A DNA stretch of 64,000 nucleotides from Olivibacter oleidegradans. Lineage in GTDB: Bacteria; Bacteroidota; Bacteroidia; Sphingobacteriales; Sphingobacteriaceae. This document shows positions 54,540 to 63,258 of this stretch, in pieces. The DNA lies in assembly GCF_042432805.1 (NCBI RefSeq), contig NZ_JBHLWO010000002.1, forward strand, positions 434,001-498,000, written 5' to 3'. A program made the translations under genes and the position numbers. Numbering within the stretch: the stretch's first letter is position 1; each line of letters opens with the position of its first letter. A model generated the notes under the pieces. That model was not told the origin of the DNA. It searched no databases and was given only the letters and a program-made list of their open reading frames with translations.

Positions 54540-56753
54540 TTATCCCTCTGAATCAAAACGTGTAATACCCGTAATGCCTTTAATCTGCTTTAGTTTTTTG
54601 ATCAAGCTATCTAAGTGCTCCGTATTATTTACATACACCATGATCGATCCTTCAAAAATACCTTGATTACTGGTGATTGTAATCGATCGAATGTTGATTT
54701 TAAAATCTTGGGAAATAACCGTAGTAATCCGGTTAACCAATCCGACATCATCAATACCTACAATGCGTAAACCGGTAAGGAACGCTAATTCCTGTTGAGA
54801 GGTCCATTTGGCTTTCACGATGCGGTAACCGTAATTGGCCATTAATTTAGACGCGTTGGGACAATTCGTGCGGTGAATTTTTATACCATCGTTAACCGTT
54901 ACAAAACCGAATACATCATCTCCCGGAATAGGATTACAGCAAGCCGAAAGTGTATAATCGAGTTTCTGAAAATCATCGCCAATCAATAAGGTTTCTTTAT
55001 CCTTTTTGTCTACTTTTCTAAGTAAGCCGTCAACATGTTGTTCGATTTTAGTACTGGCTCCGCTTGAAGTATCCACTGACTTTTCAGCCGTTGCAAATTC
55101 CTTCAGTTGTTTTAGGTCAATTTCACCTTTAGCTACTTTATAGAACAATTCCTGTGTAGATGGCAGCTTTAAAAACGAGCTTAATTTATTGAGATTATCG
55201 GTGTTATAGGTAATCTTAATCGATTTAAGTTTCCTTTCCAGGATTTCCTTTCCATCTTCCGCTATGCGCCGCTTTTCTTCTTTTAATGCAGATTTTATTT
55301 TTGACTTAGCCTTTGCCGTAACAACAAAATTCAGCCAATCTTCCTTGGGTGTTTGTTTATTGGAGGTGATAATCTCCACTTGATCACCATTGGAAAGCTT
55401 ATGTGAAAGGGGTACCAGTTTATGGTTTACTTTTGCTCCAATACAACTTGCGCCTAAATCGGAATGTATTTCAAAAGCAAAGTCGAGAGCGGTAGCGTCT
55501 AAAGGAAGCTGAATAAGGGCTCCTTTCGGGGTAAAAATGAATATTTCATCTGAAAAGAGATTCATTTTGAAGTCATCAACAAAGTCCAAGGCATTGGATT
55601 CAGGGTTACTCAAAATATCTCTTACTTTCTGTATCCATTGATCAAGACCACTATCGGAGTTTGATTCTTTATACTTCCAATGTGCAGCAAAGCCTTTTTC
55701 TGCAATTTCATTCATCCGTTTGGTGCGGATCTGTACTTCAACCCATTGACCTTTGGGTCCCATAACGGTGGTATGCAAAGATTCATAACCGTTTGCTTTA
55801 GGTGAAGAGATCCAGTCACGCAATCGATCAGGATTAGGTCTGTATAGATCCGTGACAATGGAATAGGCTTTCCAACATTCTGCCTTTTCCATTTCCTGTG
55901 TTGTGTCAATAATAACACGGATTGCAAATAAGTCGTATACCTCCTCAAAAGGTATAGATTTTTTCCGCATCTTATTCCAAATAGAATGAATGGATTTAGG
56001 ACGGCCAAAAACACTGGCTCTAATTCCCTGCTCCGTCAATATTTCCTGAATAGGGCCAATAAATTCCTGTATATAACGTTCCCGTTCCGCTTTCTTCTCA
56101 TTTAATTTTCTTGCAATGAACTTGTATGTATCAGGATCTGTATATTTCATGGAAAGATCTTCCAGCTCCGATTTAATAGCATACAAACCTAAACGATGGG
56201 CAAGAGGTGCATATAGATAGCTTGTTTCAGAAGCGATTTTCAGCTGCTTATCACGGGCCATGAATTCCATGGTTCGCATATTGTGCAGTCGGTCCGCTAA
56301 TTTAATTAGAATCACCCGTACATCATCGGCAAGGGTAAGGAGCATCTTCCTGAAATTCTCTGCCTGTATAGAGCTATTCGGATCAAAGATTCCTGAGATT
56401 TTGGTTAAGCCATCAATAATTTTAGCTACTTTTTTGCCGAATTTGTTTTCAATTTCATCTAAAGTAATATCGGTATCTTCCACCACGTCGTGTAATAAAG
56501 CACAAACGATGGAAGTAGTACCCAGCCCAATCTCCTCAGCCGCAATTTGGGCAACAGCGATTGGATGGTAAATGTAGGGCTCTCCGGATTTCCTGCGCAT
56601 ATCTTTATGGTTTTCCAAGGCCATATCAAATGCCCTCCGGATCATCTGCTTGTCACCCTTTTGCAAGGTGGGCTTACAAGCTCGCAATAACGCCCGATAC
56701 CGTTTTAAGATCTCTTTTTTCTCAGCCTCTAAATCAATCACTAATTCCTTCAT
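54540..56753 (-). CDS. rel: Bifunctional (p)ppGpp synthetase/hydrolase (RelA/SpoT family)
   Basis: 737 residues from the ATG at 56753; a TTG three codons earlier is unlikely. Order of domains: HD hydrolase with YHPIAVAQIAAEE and LLHDVVEDTD (about 50-150), synthetase (about 240-380: SSPKANGYESLHTTVMGP, EVQIRTKRMNEIAEKGFAAH), TGS (about 400-460: IFIFTPKGALIQLPLDATAL) and C-terminal ACT (about 660-735). An intact HD motif indicates that it both makes and removes the stringent alarmone. Confidence 0.96.
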   Translation of the reverse strand: MKELVIDLEAEKKEILKRYRALLRACKPTLQKGDKQMIRRAFDMALENHKDMRRKSGEPYIYHPIAVAQIAAEEIGLGTTSIVCALLHDVVEDTDITLDEIENKFGKKVAKIIDGLTKISGIFDPNSSIQAENFRKMLLTLADDVRVILIKLADRLHNMRTMEFMARDKQLKIASETSYLYAPLAHRLGLYAIKSELEDLSMKYTDPDTYKFIARKLNEKKAERERYIQEFIGPIQEILTEQGIRASVFGRPKSIHSIWNKMRKKSIPFEEVYDLFAIRVIIDTTQEMEKAECWKAYSIVTDLYRPNPDRLRDWISSPKANGYESLHTTVMGPKGQWVEVQIRTKRMNEIAEKGFAAHWKYKESNSDSGLDQWIQKVRDILSNPESNALDFVDDFKMNLFSDEIFIFTPKGALIQLPLDATALDFAFEIHSDLGASCIGAKVNHKLVPLSHKLSNGDQVEIITSNKQTPKEDWLNFVVTAKAKSKIKSALKEEKRRIAEDGKEILERKLKSIKITYNTDNLNKLSSFLKLPSTQELFYKVAKGEIDLKQLKEFATAEKSVDTSSGASTKIEQHVDGLLRKVDKKDKETLLIGDDFQKLDYTLSACCNPIPGDDVFGFVTVNDGIKIHRTNCPNASKLMANYGYRIVKAKWTSQQELAFLTGLRIVGIDDVGLVNRITTVISQDFKINIRSITITSNQGIFEGSIMVYVNNTEHLDSLIKKLKQIKGITGITRFDSEG

Positions 56754-56901
56754 GGTCCTCAATTTCGTAAATATCTATTCTATATGCAAAAAATTTATTT
56801 CCTACCTTTGAGATTGTAAATGTCTCGGAAGGTTTAATAAAAATTGTATTAGTCGTCAATTTTTATTTAACTTTATTGGAAGTTTAGTAAGAGCTAAATC
56901 T

Positions 56902-57540
56902 ATGAAATTTTTACGTTTAATGTTAATTTATTTACTGCTTTTTTTTGGTAGAGAGGGCTTGGCACAGCAGGTTAATAAAGATAGTTTAGCTAATACTTCT
57001 AACAATGCCTCAAATATCACGCCAATTATGTTGCCAACAACCATTGTTGACGGTGAACGGATACCTTGGATTTTATTGAGGGAGGTCGTGATTACCGATT
57101 ATCGGATTTTTAAAACACCGGCAGACAGAGCTCGATATAATCGCTTAAAGTATAATGTCTTAAAAGTACTTCCGTATGCCAAATTTGCAGAAGACCGTTA
57201 TGATAAATTACAGCGCGATCTAGCGGTAACGCCCAAAAAAAAGGATCAAAAAAGGCTTATCAAAGATTGCGAGAAAGAGATTAAAGCGATGTTTAACCGA
57301 GAGATAAAAAACATGTCGGTATCTCAAGGGGAAATATTAATAAAACTTATCAATAGACAAACGGGTAATTCCAGCTACGAGCTAGTGAAAGAGCTAAGGG
57401 GTGGAGTATCTGCTTTTTTTTATCAGTCTGTGGCGAAAATATTTGGTCATAATTTAAAGAATACCTATGACCCTGACGAAGACCGCGAAATAGAAACTAT
57501 TATCCGGAACTACGCCAACAACAATCGTTACTTCTATTAA
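56902..57540 (+). CDS. DUF4294 family exported protein
   Basis: 212 residues. Signal peptide (LMLIYLLLFFGREGLAQQ), then the DUF4294 core: IVDGERIPWILLREVVITDY, ADRARYNRLKYNVLKVLPYA and a basic, helical middle. A phylum-restricted family of unknown function. Its stop overlaps the glutathione peroxidase start by one base (TAATG). A TACCTTTG box (56803-56810) upstream fits the -7 consensus, without a clear -33 partner. Confidence 0.88.
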   Translation: MKFLRLMLIYLLLFFGREGLAQQVNKDSLANTSNNASNITPIMLPTTIVDGERIPWILLREVVITDYRIFKTPADRARYNRLKYNVLKVLPYAKFAEDRYDKLQRDLAVTPKKKDQKRLIKDCEKEIKAMFNREIKNMSVSQGEILIKLINRQTGNSSYELVKELRGGVSAFFYQSVAKIFGHNLKNTYDPDEDREIETIIRNYANNNRYFY

Positions 57541-58025
57541 TGGATGCTATATACCAATTTTGTGCAATGAAGCCTGATGGCTCCGTGGTTGATTTTAACA
57601 TTTATCAAGGCAAGGTTTTATTAGTCGTAAATACAGCCAGTGCTTGCGGCTTTACGCCCCAATATCAACAATTGGAAAAGCTTTATGAACGCTATAAAGA
57701 TCGAGGCTTTGAAATATTGGCCTTTCCTTCGAATGACTTCGGAAGTCAGGAGCGTTTGAGTGGTATGGCATTGCAGCATTATTGTAGTATTGAGCAAAAG
57801 TTAAGTTTTTCAGTTTATGATCGTATCAAAGTGAAGGGCCCTGATGCCCATCCATTGTACAAGTTTCTTGGCGATAAATTGTTGAATGGCAGAATCAATA
57901 GCAAGCCGCTGTGGAACTTTCATAAATATCTAATCGATAGAGAGGGGCGTGTTGTTGACTATTTTTATAGTTTTACGCAGCCCTTATCGAGACGCTTGAT
58001 TCGGAAAATAGAACGGTTTCTGTAA
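57540..58025 (+). CDS. Glutathione peroxidase-family thiol peroxidase
   Basis: 161 residues, thioredoxin fold, no signal. Peroxidatic Cys36 is in NTASACGFTPQY, and WNFHKYL with Trp and Asn is intact. The loop that normally reads FPCNQF is FPSNDF here (Asp66), so the usual catalytic Gln and the extra Cys are absent, a variant seen in other Bacteroidota. It should reduce peroxides with a thiol donor, perhaps thioredoxin or bacillithiol. The bacillithiol deacetylase gene follows 34 bp later, which favours the latter. Confidence 0.9.
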   Translation: MDAIYQFCAMKPDGSVVDFNIYQGKVLLVVNTASACGFTPQYQQLEKLYERYKDRGFEILAFPSNDFGSQERLSGMALQHYCSIEQKLSFSVYDRIKVKGPDAHPLYKFLGDKLLNGRINSKPLWNFHKYLIDREGRVVDYFYSFTQPLSRRLIRKIERFL

Positions 58026-58059
58026 TAAATGCACATTAGGTAATATAAAATAATAACAC

Positions 58060-58782
58060 GTGAAATTAGATATATTAGTAATTACTGTACATCCCGATGA
58101 TGCAGAGCTGGGATGTTCGGGTACTATTTTAAAGCATGTTGCACTAGGAAAAAGGGTGGGTATAGTTGATCTGACGCGAGGCGAATTAGGTACAAGAGGC
58201 ACCGTTGAGAGCAGAGCGAAGGAAGCTGCGGATTCAAGTATTATACTTGGACTGAGTGCTAGAGAGAATTTGGGCCTGCGAGATGGTTTTTTCAAAAATG
58301 AAGAGTATGAGCAACTTGAACTCATAAAAGCCATTAGAAAATATCAACCTGAGATTATCATTGGAAATGCTTTATATGACAGGCACCCTGATCATGGGAG
58401 AGCGGGTGAATTAATAACAGATGCTTGCTTTTTATCGGGACTGCGACGAATCGAAACAAAGGTAGATGAAACCTATCAGGAACCTCATCGTCCGAGGCTT
58501 CTATTGCAGCTCATCCAAGATCATTATATTAAGCCGGATATTGTTGTAGATGTGAGTGATTATTGGGATCAGAAGATTGAAAGTATTCGTGCTTTCAAAT
58601 CGCAGTTTTTTAATGAAGATTATGCTGTTGAAGAGCCGCAAACCTATATATCTAATCCGGACTTCTTAAATATAATCGAAGCTCGGGCTAGAGAATATGG
58701 CAAGTATATCGGAGCTAAATACGCCGAGGGCTTTACTTGTAAGAGATTATTAGGCGTAGATAACCTCTTTAATCTGCGGTAA
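58060..58782 (+). CDS. bshB1: Bacillithiol biosynthesis deacetylase BshB1
   Basis: 240 residues of the LmbE/PIG-L zinc deacetylase family. The HPDD motif is at residues 11-14, followed by AELGCSGTILKHVALGKRVG and LTRGELGTRGTVE; DRHPDHGRAGE supplies further zinc and catalytic residues. The start is GTG at 58060, the only one giving the conserved N-terminus. It removes acetate from GlcNAc-malate, the second step of bacillithiol synthesis. Other bsh genes are not in the window. Confidence 0.94.
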   Translation: MKLDILVITVHPDDAELGCSGTILKHVALGKRVGIVDLTRGELGTRGTVESRAKEAADSSIILGLSARENLGLRDGFFKNEEYEQLELIKAIRKYQPEIIIGNALYDRHPDHGRAGELITDACFLSGLRRIETKVDETYQEPHRPRLLLQLIQDHYIKPDIVVDVSDYWDQKIESIRAFKSQFFNEDYAVEEPQTYISNPDFLNIIEARAREYGKYIGAKYAEGFTCKRLLGVDNLFNLR

Positions 58783-58858
58783 GCTTTATGAATGGAAAAA
58801 AGTGAGATGTTAAACACTTTCTTCTTTATTTTGTTATCATATTCTAAAACCTAAAAAT

Positions 58859-60217
58859 ATGTCAAATACGTTCACTAAAATAAAAGAAGCCTTTCGTTTG
58901 CTCAAGCATATTGATTTTGATCAGTTATCAAAAATCTCCCAAAAAGTTGACCTCGTTAAAGTGATGGATGGTTTTTCAAAATTAGATGATAATCAGTTGA
59001 AGGGACTTTTGAAAATGATGGACGGCGACGGGAAAAAGAAAGAGCTACCTCCGATTAATGGGGATTTTTATGAGCTAAGCGACCGATTAAGTGCAGAAGA
59101 TCGTGCTTTGCAACTCCGAATACGCCAATTTATGGAACAAGAAGTAAAACCCTTGGTGAATAAATACTGGTTGCATGACGAGTTCCCATTTGAGCTGATT
59201 CCTAAATTTGGCGAACTTGGTTTGGCGGGCATTACTTATAACGGTTATGGTTGTCCGAATAAATCATTTTTAATGGAGGGTGTATTGGCCATGGAAATGG
59301 CTCGGGTAGATGCTTCCATAGCAACTTTTTTCGGGGTTCAGAGCGGCTTGGCAATGGGATCGATTTATTTGTGTGGCTCTGAAGAGCAAAAGCAAGAGTG
59401 GTTGCCGCAGATGAATAAAATGCAGAAGATAGGTGCGTTCGGCTTAACAGAGCCGGAAGTTGGTTCAGGTGCCGCCGGTGGTTTAACGACAACCTGTAAG
59501 CGAACGGCGGAGGGATGGGTGTTGAACGGGCAGAAGAAATGGATTGGAAATGCAACTTTTGCTGATCTTATTGTTATATGGGCGCGCGATTTGGATGATG
59601 GCCAGGTGAAGGGCTTTATTTTGAAAAAAGATACACCAGGCTTTTCTGTCGAAAAAATAAAAGGGAAAATGGCATTAAGAATTGTCCAAAATGGGCTAAT
59701 CACTTTAAAGGACTGTGTAATTGAAGAAAAAGACCGTTTACCTCACGCTAATTCTTTTAAAGATACGGCCAATGTATTGCGTATGACCCGTGCAGGGGTG
59801 GCTTGGATGGCGGTTGGATGTGCACGTGGGGCTTATGAGAGCGCGCTCGATTACACCCGGAAAAGAAAGCAGTTTGGCAAGCCGATAGCTTCTTTTCAAT
59901 TAATACAAAATCATTTAGTGGAGATGCTTTCTAATTTAACAGCTATGCAAACGCTGGTTTTTCGCCTTTCTGAGCTACAGGATGCCGGGCAATTAAAGGA
60001 TGAGCACGCCTCCTTGGCAAAGGTTTTTTGCTCGTTACGAACACGTGACATCGTAGGACAGGCCCGAGAAGTGATGGGCGGGAACGGTATCCTTTTGGAG
60101 CATGATGTGGCTCGTTTCGTTGCCGATGCTGAAGCGATCTACTCATATGAAGGGACCAAAGAAATTAACTCCCTTATTGTTGGGAGGGCGATTACCGGAA
60201 TGAGCGCGTTCGTATAG
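58859..60217 (+). CDS. Acyl-CoA dehydrogenase
   Basis: 452 residues; most members have 380-400. The extra N-terminus (1-65) is helical and charged (LDDNQLKGLLKMMDGDGKKK). Core motifs: FGLTEPEVGSGAAGGLTTTC (FAD/substrate), RKRKQFGKPIASFQLIQNHL and the catalytic Glu431 in YSYEGTKEINSLIVGRAITG. The general likeness is to the glutaryl-CoA dehydrogenase/acyl-CoA oxidase-4 branch. It oxidises an acyl-CoA with transfer to ETF; the chain preference is unknown. Convergent with the acyl-CoA reductase gene, 18 bp apart. Confidence 0.92.
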   Translation: MSNTFTKIKEAFRLLKHIDFDQLSKISQKVDLVKVMDGFSKLDDNQLKGLLKMMDGDGKKKELPPINGDFYELSDRLSAEDRALQLRIRQFMEQEVKPLVNKYWLHDEFPFELIPKFGELGLAGITYNGYGCPNKSFLMEGVLAMEMARVDASIATFFGVQSGLAMGSIYLCGSEEQKQEWLPQMNKMQKIGAFGLTEPEVGSGAAGGLTTTCKRTAEGWVLNGQKKWIGNATFADLIVIWARDLDDGQVKGFILKKDTPGFSVEKIKGKMALRIVQNGLITLKDCVIEEKDRLPHANSFKDTANVLRMTRAGVAWMAVGCARGAYESALDYTRKRKQFGKPIASFQLIQNHLVEMLSNLTAMQTLVFRLSELQDAGQLKDEHASLAKVFCSLRTRDIVGQAREVMGGNGILLEHDVARFVADAEAIYSYEGTKEINSLIVGRAITGMSAFV

Positions 60218-60235
60218 TGCTTTATTTTTTCATCC

Positions 60236-61273
60236 CTATTTGTTGCTCAATAAAAAAGCTAAAGTATTAACACCATCAGCATAATCGTCCAATGCAGGCT
60301 CCTGACTTTTACCTAAAGAAAAGGATGGCGCAATGGTGGTCAATTTTCTGTTAGTTACAATACATTGGATTTCTTCATTTCTTTCATTTAATTGTGCGGT
60401 TAAACTTTCTATATCATTATAGTGTTCGTAATAAGCTACAGCTAATGGAGATGCTAAGCGTTGATCCTCTTTAAGCAAGAGGAAGCCATTATCGTAATGC
60501 CTGTCGCCATTTACCAAATAAATTGACTTATTATAGTCGTAGTTGTTATGGTATTTATGATGATTGATAACCGTACTAAAGGTTTCGATAGCTTCAAAGA
60601 AGTAACTGATTTCATAATTTTTAGGAAAATAAAGTTTAGAAACATTTCTACACCCTAAGCCGTAATAGTCGAAGAGATCGTAGCCGATATTTGACAGTTC
60701 GGCTTTTGTTTCGTCACCCCAAATAACAGCTACGCTATTTCTGTTTTTTCGAATAATGTGAGGTACATTCTTGAAATAGTATTCAAAATAGCGAGCGGTA
60801 TTATTACTTCCTGTTGCAATAATCATGTCAAAACGCTGAAGTCTGTCTACCAAACTAATGTGTTGTTTAAATGCCGGTTCAAATTCAATTAACTTGTCCA
60901 ATAGATGTGGAATCAAGTACTTATCGTCAGAAGACAGTTTTATTTGAACTTTAAAACCTGCTATTAACGCTGTTAATATATCATGAAAGCCTACCAAAGG
61001 TATATTCCCTGCGAGAACCAGTCCCACCGTTTTTCCGGACATGGGATCGATGTCAGGCAAGTAAGGTTGTATCCAGTCGGCTAAGACCGGTTTAACCAGC
61101 GTTTTGGCAATAGCATGGAGTGCCTTTTTTGTATTAGCCGGTGTAAACCAACTGTTATGATATCCTGCTTGTTCGATGATTGCGTGTAAGCTATCTGACG
61201 CCGTTTCCATATAGTTGCCCAGTGCAGAAAAGGCGGCGATGCGTTGATGGCTTGTCAAATTGTGATTCTTCAA
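60236..61273 (-). CDS. LuxC-like acyl-CoA reductase
   Basis: 345 residues of the LuxC/acyl-CoA reductase family, an aldehyde-dehydrogenase relative. Features: GLVLAGNIPLVGFHDILTAL near 85-104, IIATGSNNTARYFEYYF, and the probable catalytic cysteine in GLGCRNVSKLYFPKNY. The C-terminal ADGVNTLAFLL is typical. It reduces an acyl-CoA to an aldehyde with NADPH, substrate unknown. It is divergent from a 4Fe-4S ferredoxin gene (138 bp gap), a pairing common in the phylum. Confidence 0.88.
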   Translation of the reverse strand: MKNHNLTSHQRIAAFSALGNYMETASDSLHAIIEQAGYHNSWFTPANTKKALHAIAKTLVKPVLADWIQPYLPDIDPMSGKTVGLVLAGNIPLVGFHDILTALIAGFKVQIKLSSDDKYLIPHLLDKLIEFEPAFKQHISLVDRLQRFDMIIATGSNNTARYFEYYFKNVPHIIRKNRNSVAVIWGDETKAELSNIGYDLFDYYGLGCRNVSKLYFPKNYEISYFFEAIETFSTVINHHKYHNNYDYNKSIYLVNGDRHYDNGFLLLKEDQRLASPLAVAYYEHYNDIESLTAQLNERNEEIQCIVTNRKLTTIAPSFSLGKSQEPALDDYADGVNTLAFLLSNK

Positions 61274-61410
61274 AGTGGAAAAACTTTTTAAATGTTATAT
61301 TTGCAATAAAAATACTACCATGTTTGACAAAAAACTACTAAATTTGTAGATTATTGTTGAAAAAGTAATATTTGCAAAAATAAAGTATAAACGGATTTTT
61401 TAAGAAGATA

Positions 61411-61764
61411 ATGGCAATTAAAATTACTGATGAGTGTATTAACTGCGGAGCTTGTGAACCGGAATGCCCTAATAATGCGATATACGATGCAGGTATGGCA
61501 TGGCGTTTTTCTGATGGTACCGAGCTGCACGGAGTAATTGATTTTGGAGATGGGACCACATTGGATGCTGATGAAGCTCAGGAAGCTTTATCAGATGAAA
61601 TCTATTATATAGTATCAGATAAGTGTACGGAATGTGTGGGTTTTCATGATGAGCCGCAATGTGCGGCTGTGTGCCCGGTAGATTGTTGTGTAGATGACGA
61701 GGATGTTCGTGAAACCCAGGAAGAATTACTGGCTAAAAAGGCTTGGTTGCACGCCGAAGGCTAG
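61411..61764 (+). CDS. 2x4Fe-4S ferredoxin
   Basis: 117 residues. The first cluster motif is CINCGACEPECP and the second is CTECVGFHDEPQCAAVCP plus CC. The insertion between motifs is acidic. It resembles the Alvin/YfhL-type 2[4Fe-4S] ferredoxins with an unusual spacing in the second motif. It is a low-potential electron carrier, divergently arranged with the LuxC-like reductase. Confidence 0.95.
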   Translation: MAIKITDECINCGACEPECPNNAIYDAGMAWRFSDGTELHGVIDFGDGTTLDADEAQEALSDEIYYIVSDKCTECVGFHDEPQCAAVCPVDCCVDDEDVRETQEELLAKKAWLHAEG

Positions 61765-61775
61765 TGACAAGCGAA

Positions 61776-61808
61776 GAAGAGCAGGTAACGATTTGTTAGC
61801 TGCTCTTC
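61776..61808. terminator. Inverted repeat between convergent ferredoxin and stress-protein genes
   Basis: GAAGAGCAG (61776-61784) pairs with CTGCTCTTC (61800-61808) around 15 nt. No T-run, so a modest bidirectional terminator at best. Confidence 0.5.
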
Positions 61809-61823
61809 CTCATAAATGAGTTC

Positions 61824-62315
61824 TTAATGATCGTCGTCCTTATAAGGAACGATCACTACAGGGCAAATCGCGTGTCTTGCCACTCCTTCAGAGACACTTC
61901 CTGAGATAAAATGATCGAATCCTGTTCTTCCATGAGTCCCGAGCACTATTAAGTCTGCCTGCCACTCATTAGCGGCTTCCAATATCTCCTTTCTCGGTTG
62001 ACCCAACTTACTAATTTTTGTCACATGCTGTTCGCCATTCGGCCAAAGCGAGGCTAATCTATTTAATAAATCTGTTGATGCTTGCTCTTGCACCTCGTTA
62101 ATTTCAGGTATATAAACCGGGTTGACACCCATGATTGGATCGACAGCCCCATAAGTACTGCTTGTTGGCGGATCGATGACATGTACCAAGGCTACCTCAC
62201 CGTTGAAAGCTTGGGCTAAGTGATAACCATAGCGAACCGCTTTTTCAGAGTATTTACTGTCTTCAACAGCGATTAAAATACGCTGTGTCCTTATTGTTAA
62301 TGATGAATCTATCAT
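61824..62315 (-). CDS. Universal stress protein (UspA family)
   Basis: 163 residues, one Usp domain: RILIAVEDSKYSEKAVRYGY at the start, and the ATP-binding motif GTHGRTGFDHFISGSVSEGV (G-2x-G-9x-GS) near the end, then CPVVIVPY. The intact motif implies an ATP-binding member. It is a cytoplasmic stress and starvation survival factor; the partner is unknown. Confidence 0.94.
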   Translation of the reverse strand: MIDSSLTIRTQRILIAVEDSKYSEKAVRYGYHLAQAFNGEVALVHVIDPPTSSTYGAVDPIMGVNPVYIPEINEVQEQASTDLLNRLASLWPNGEQHVTKISKLGQPRKEILEAANEWQADLIVLGTHGRTGFDHFISGSVSEGVARHAICPVVIVPYKDDDH

Positions 62316-62387
62316 AATCGCTTTGTGTTGTTAACATATAACATTTGAGATAGATGAAAGTTTTGGTGTTTATGTGTGCAAAACCGA

Positions 62388-62418
62388 TTGTATTGTAAAG
62401 GCATTTTATCTAAGTTTG
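62388..62418 (+). promoter_or_regulatory. Promoter of the NlpC/P60 gene
   Basis: TTG (62388-62390), 20 bp and TAAGTTTG (62411-62418). The TTTATCTAAGTTTG end is the same as in the 8665 element. It gives a leader of about 20 nt to the ATG at 62443. Confidence 0.6.
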
Positions 62419-62442
62419 CATATACAATGATTTGTGTGTACC

Positions 62443-63228
62443 ATGGTGTATGGAATTTGTAATTTACCCGTCATACCGGTACGGGCTGAAGGCGGCAATA
62501 AAAGCGAAATTGTTTCTCAATTACTGTTTGGTGAAGTCTTTGAAGTTTTAGAAAAAAAAGACGAGTACCTATATGTTAAAATGGGATACGATGATTACGA
62601 AGGGTGGATTGACGGGAGGCAGCAAGTTTCGCTGTCAGCGGAAGACTTTAACGCTATACAAAATGAAGAACAGCCGATAGCAGACTTATCTACCCATGCG
62701 ATGCTACTAAAGTTGGGTAAGGAGGAAAGCCTTCACTTGTTGCCTGGCAGCACGTTGCCTTTTTTGGACAACGATAGCTTCCGTATTAATGATACTGATT
62801 ACCTCTTTCTGGGGCTATCTCGATTACCCGATTTGGAAGATTTTGAACAAGAAGCAGAAGATGTGCTTAGATTTTATCTGAACGCACCTTATCTTTGGGG
62901 CGGCAGATCCGTCTTTGGAATTGATTGTTCAGGATATGTCCAATTATTTTATAAGCATTTTGGTGTTCGCCTAAAAAGAGATGCCTGGCAGCAGGCAGAA
63001 CAAGGAAAGACTGTCGACTTCCTTCAGGAAGGAAGATTAGGAGATCTGGCTTTTTTTGATAATGACGAAGGAAAGATTATCCACGTAGGGATATTATTAA
63101 ATGAGTCTGAGATTATCCACGCATCCGGAAGAGTAAAAATTGATCAGATTGATAATACCGGGATATTTTCAAGAGAATCAAACAAGTATACACATCGACT
63201 CAGAATCGTTAAAAGAATTATAAATTAG
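62443..63228 (+). CDS. C40 (NlpC/P60) peptidase with N-terminal SH3b domain
   Basis: 261 residues from the ATG at 62443; a GTG three codons earlier is less likely. A bacterial SH3 domain (about 10-65: ALL-type strands around EIVSQLLFGEVFEVLEKKDE and WIDGRQQVSL) precedes the NlpC/P60 domain with Cys162 (GIDCSGYVQLF) and the histidine in KIIHVGILLN. No signal peptide is visible. The family cuts gamma-D-glutamyl-diamino-acid bonds in peptidoglycan peptides, here probably recycled muropeptides in the cytoplasm. Its stop codon lies inside the 16-bp terminator stem. Confidence 0.92.
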   Translation: MVYGICNLPVIPVRAEGGNKSEIVSQLLFGEVFEVLEKKDEYLYVKMGYDDYEGWIDGRQQVSLSAEDFNAIQNEEQPIADLSTHAMLLKLGKEESLHLLPGSTLPFLDNDSFRINDTDYLFLGLSRLPDLEDFEQEAEDVLRFYLNAPYLWGGRSVFGIDCSGYVQLFYKHFGVRLKRDAWQQAEQGKTVDFLQEGRLGDLAFFDNDEGKIIHVGILLNESEIIHASGRVKIDQIDNTGIFSRESNKYTHRLRIVKRIIN

Positions 63229-63256
63229 CTGGCTTATTTTCCAGCTAATTTATAAT
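63217..63256. terminator. Bidirectional terminator overlapping the NlpC/P60 stop codon
   Basis: A perfect 16-bp inverted repeat (63217-63232 with 63241-63256, core TTAGCTGG/CCAGCTAA) around an 8-nt loop. The left arm includes the stop codon, and the right arm ends three bases before the stop of the convergent arginine decarboxylase gene. Confidence 0.85.
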
Positions 63257-63258
63257 GA

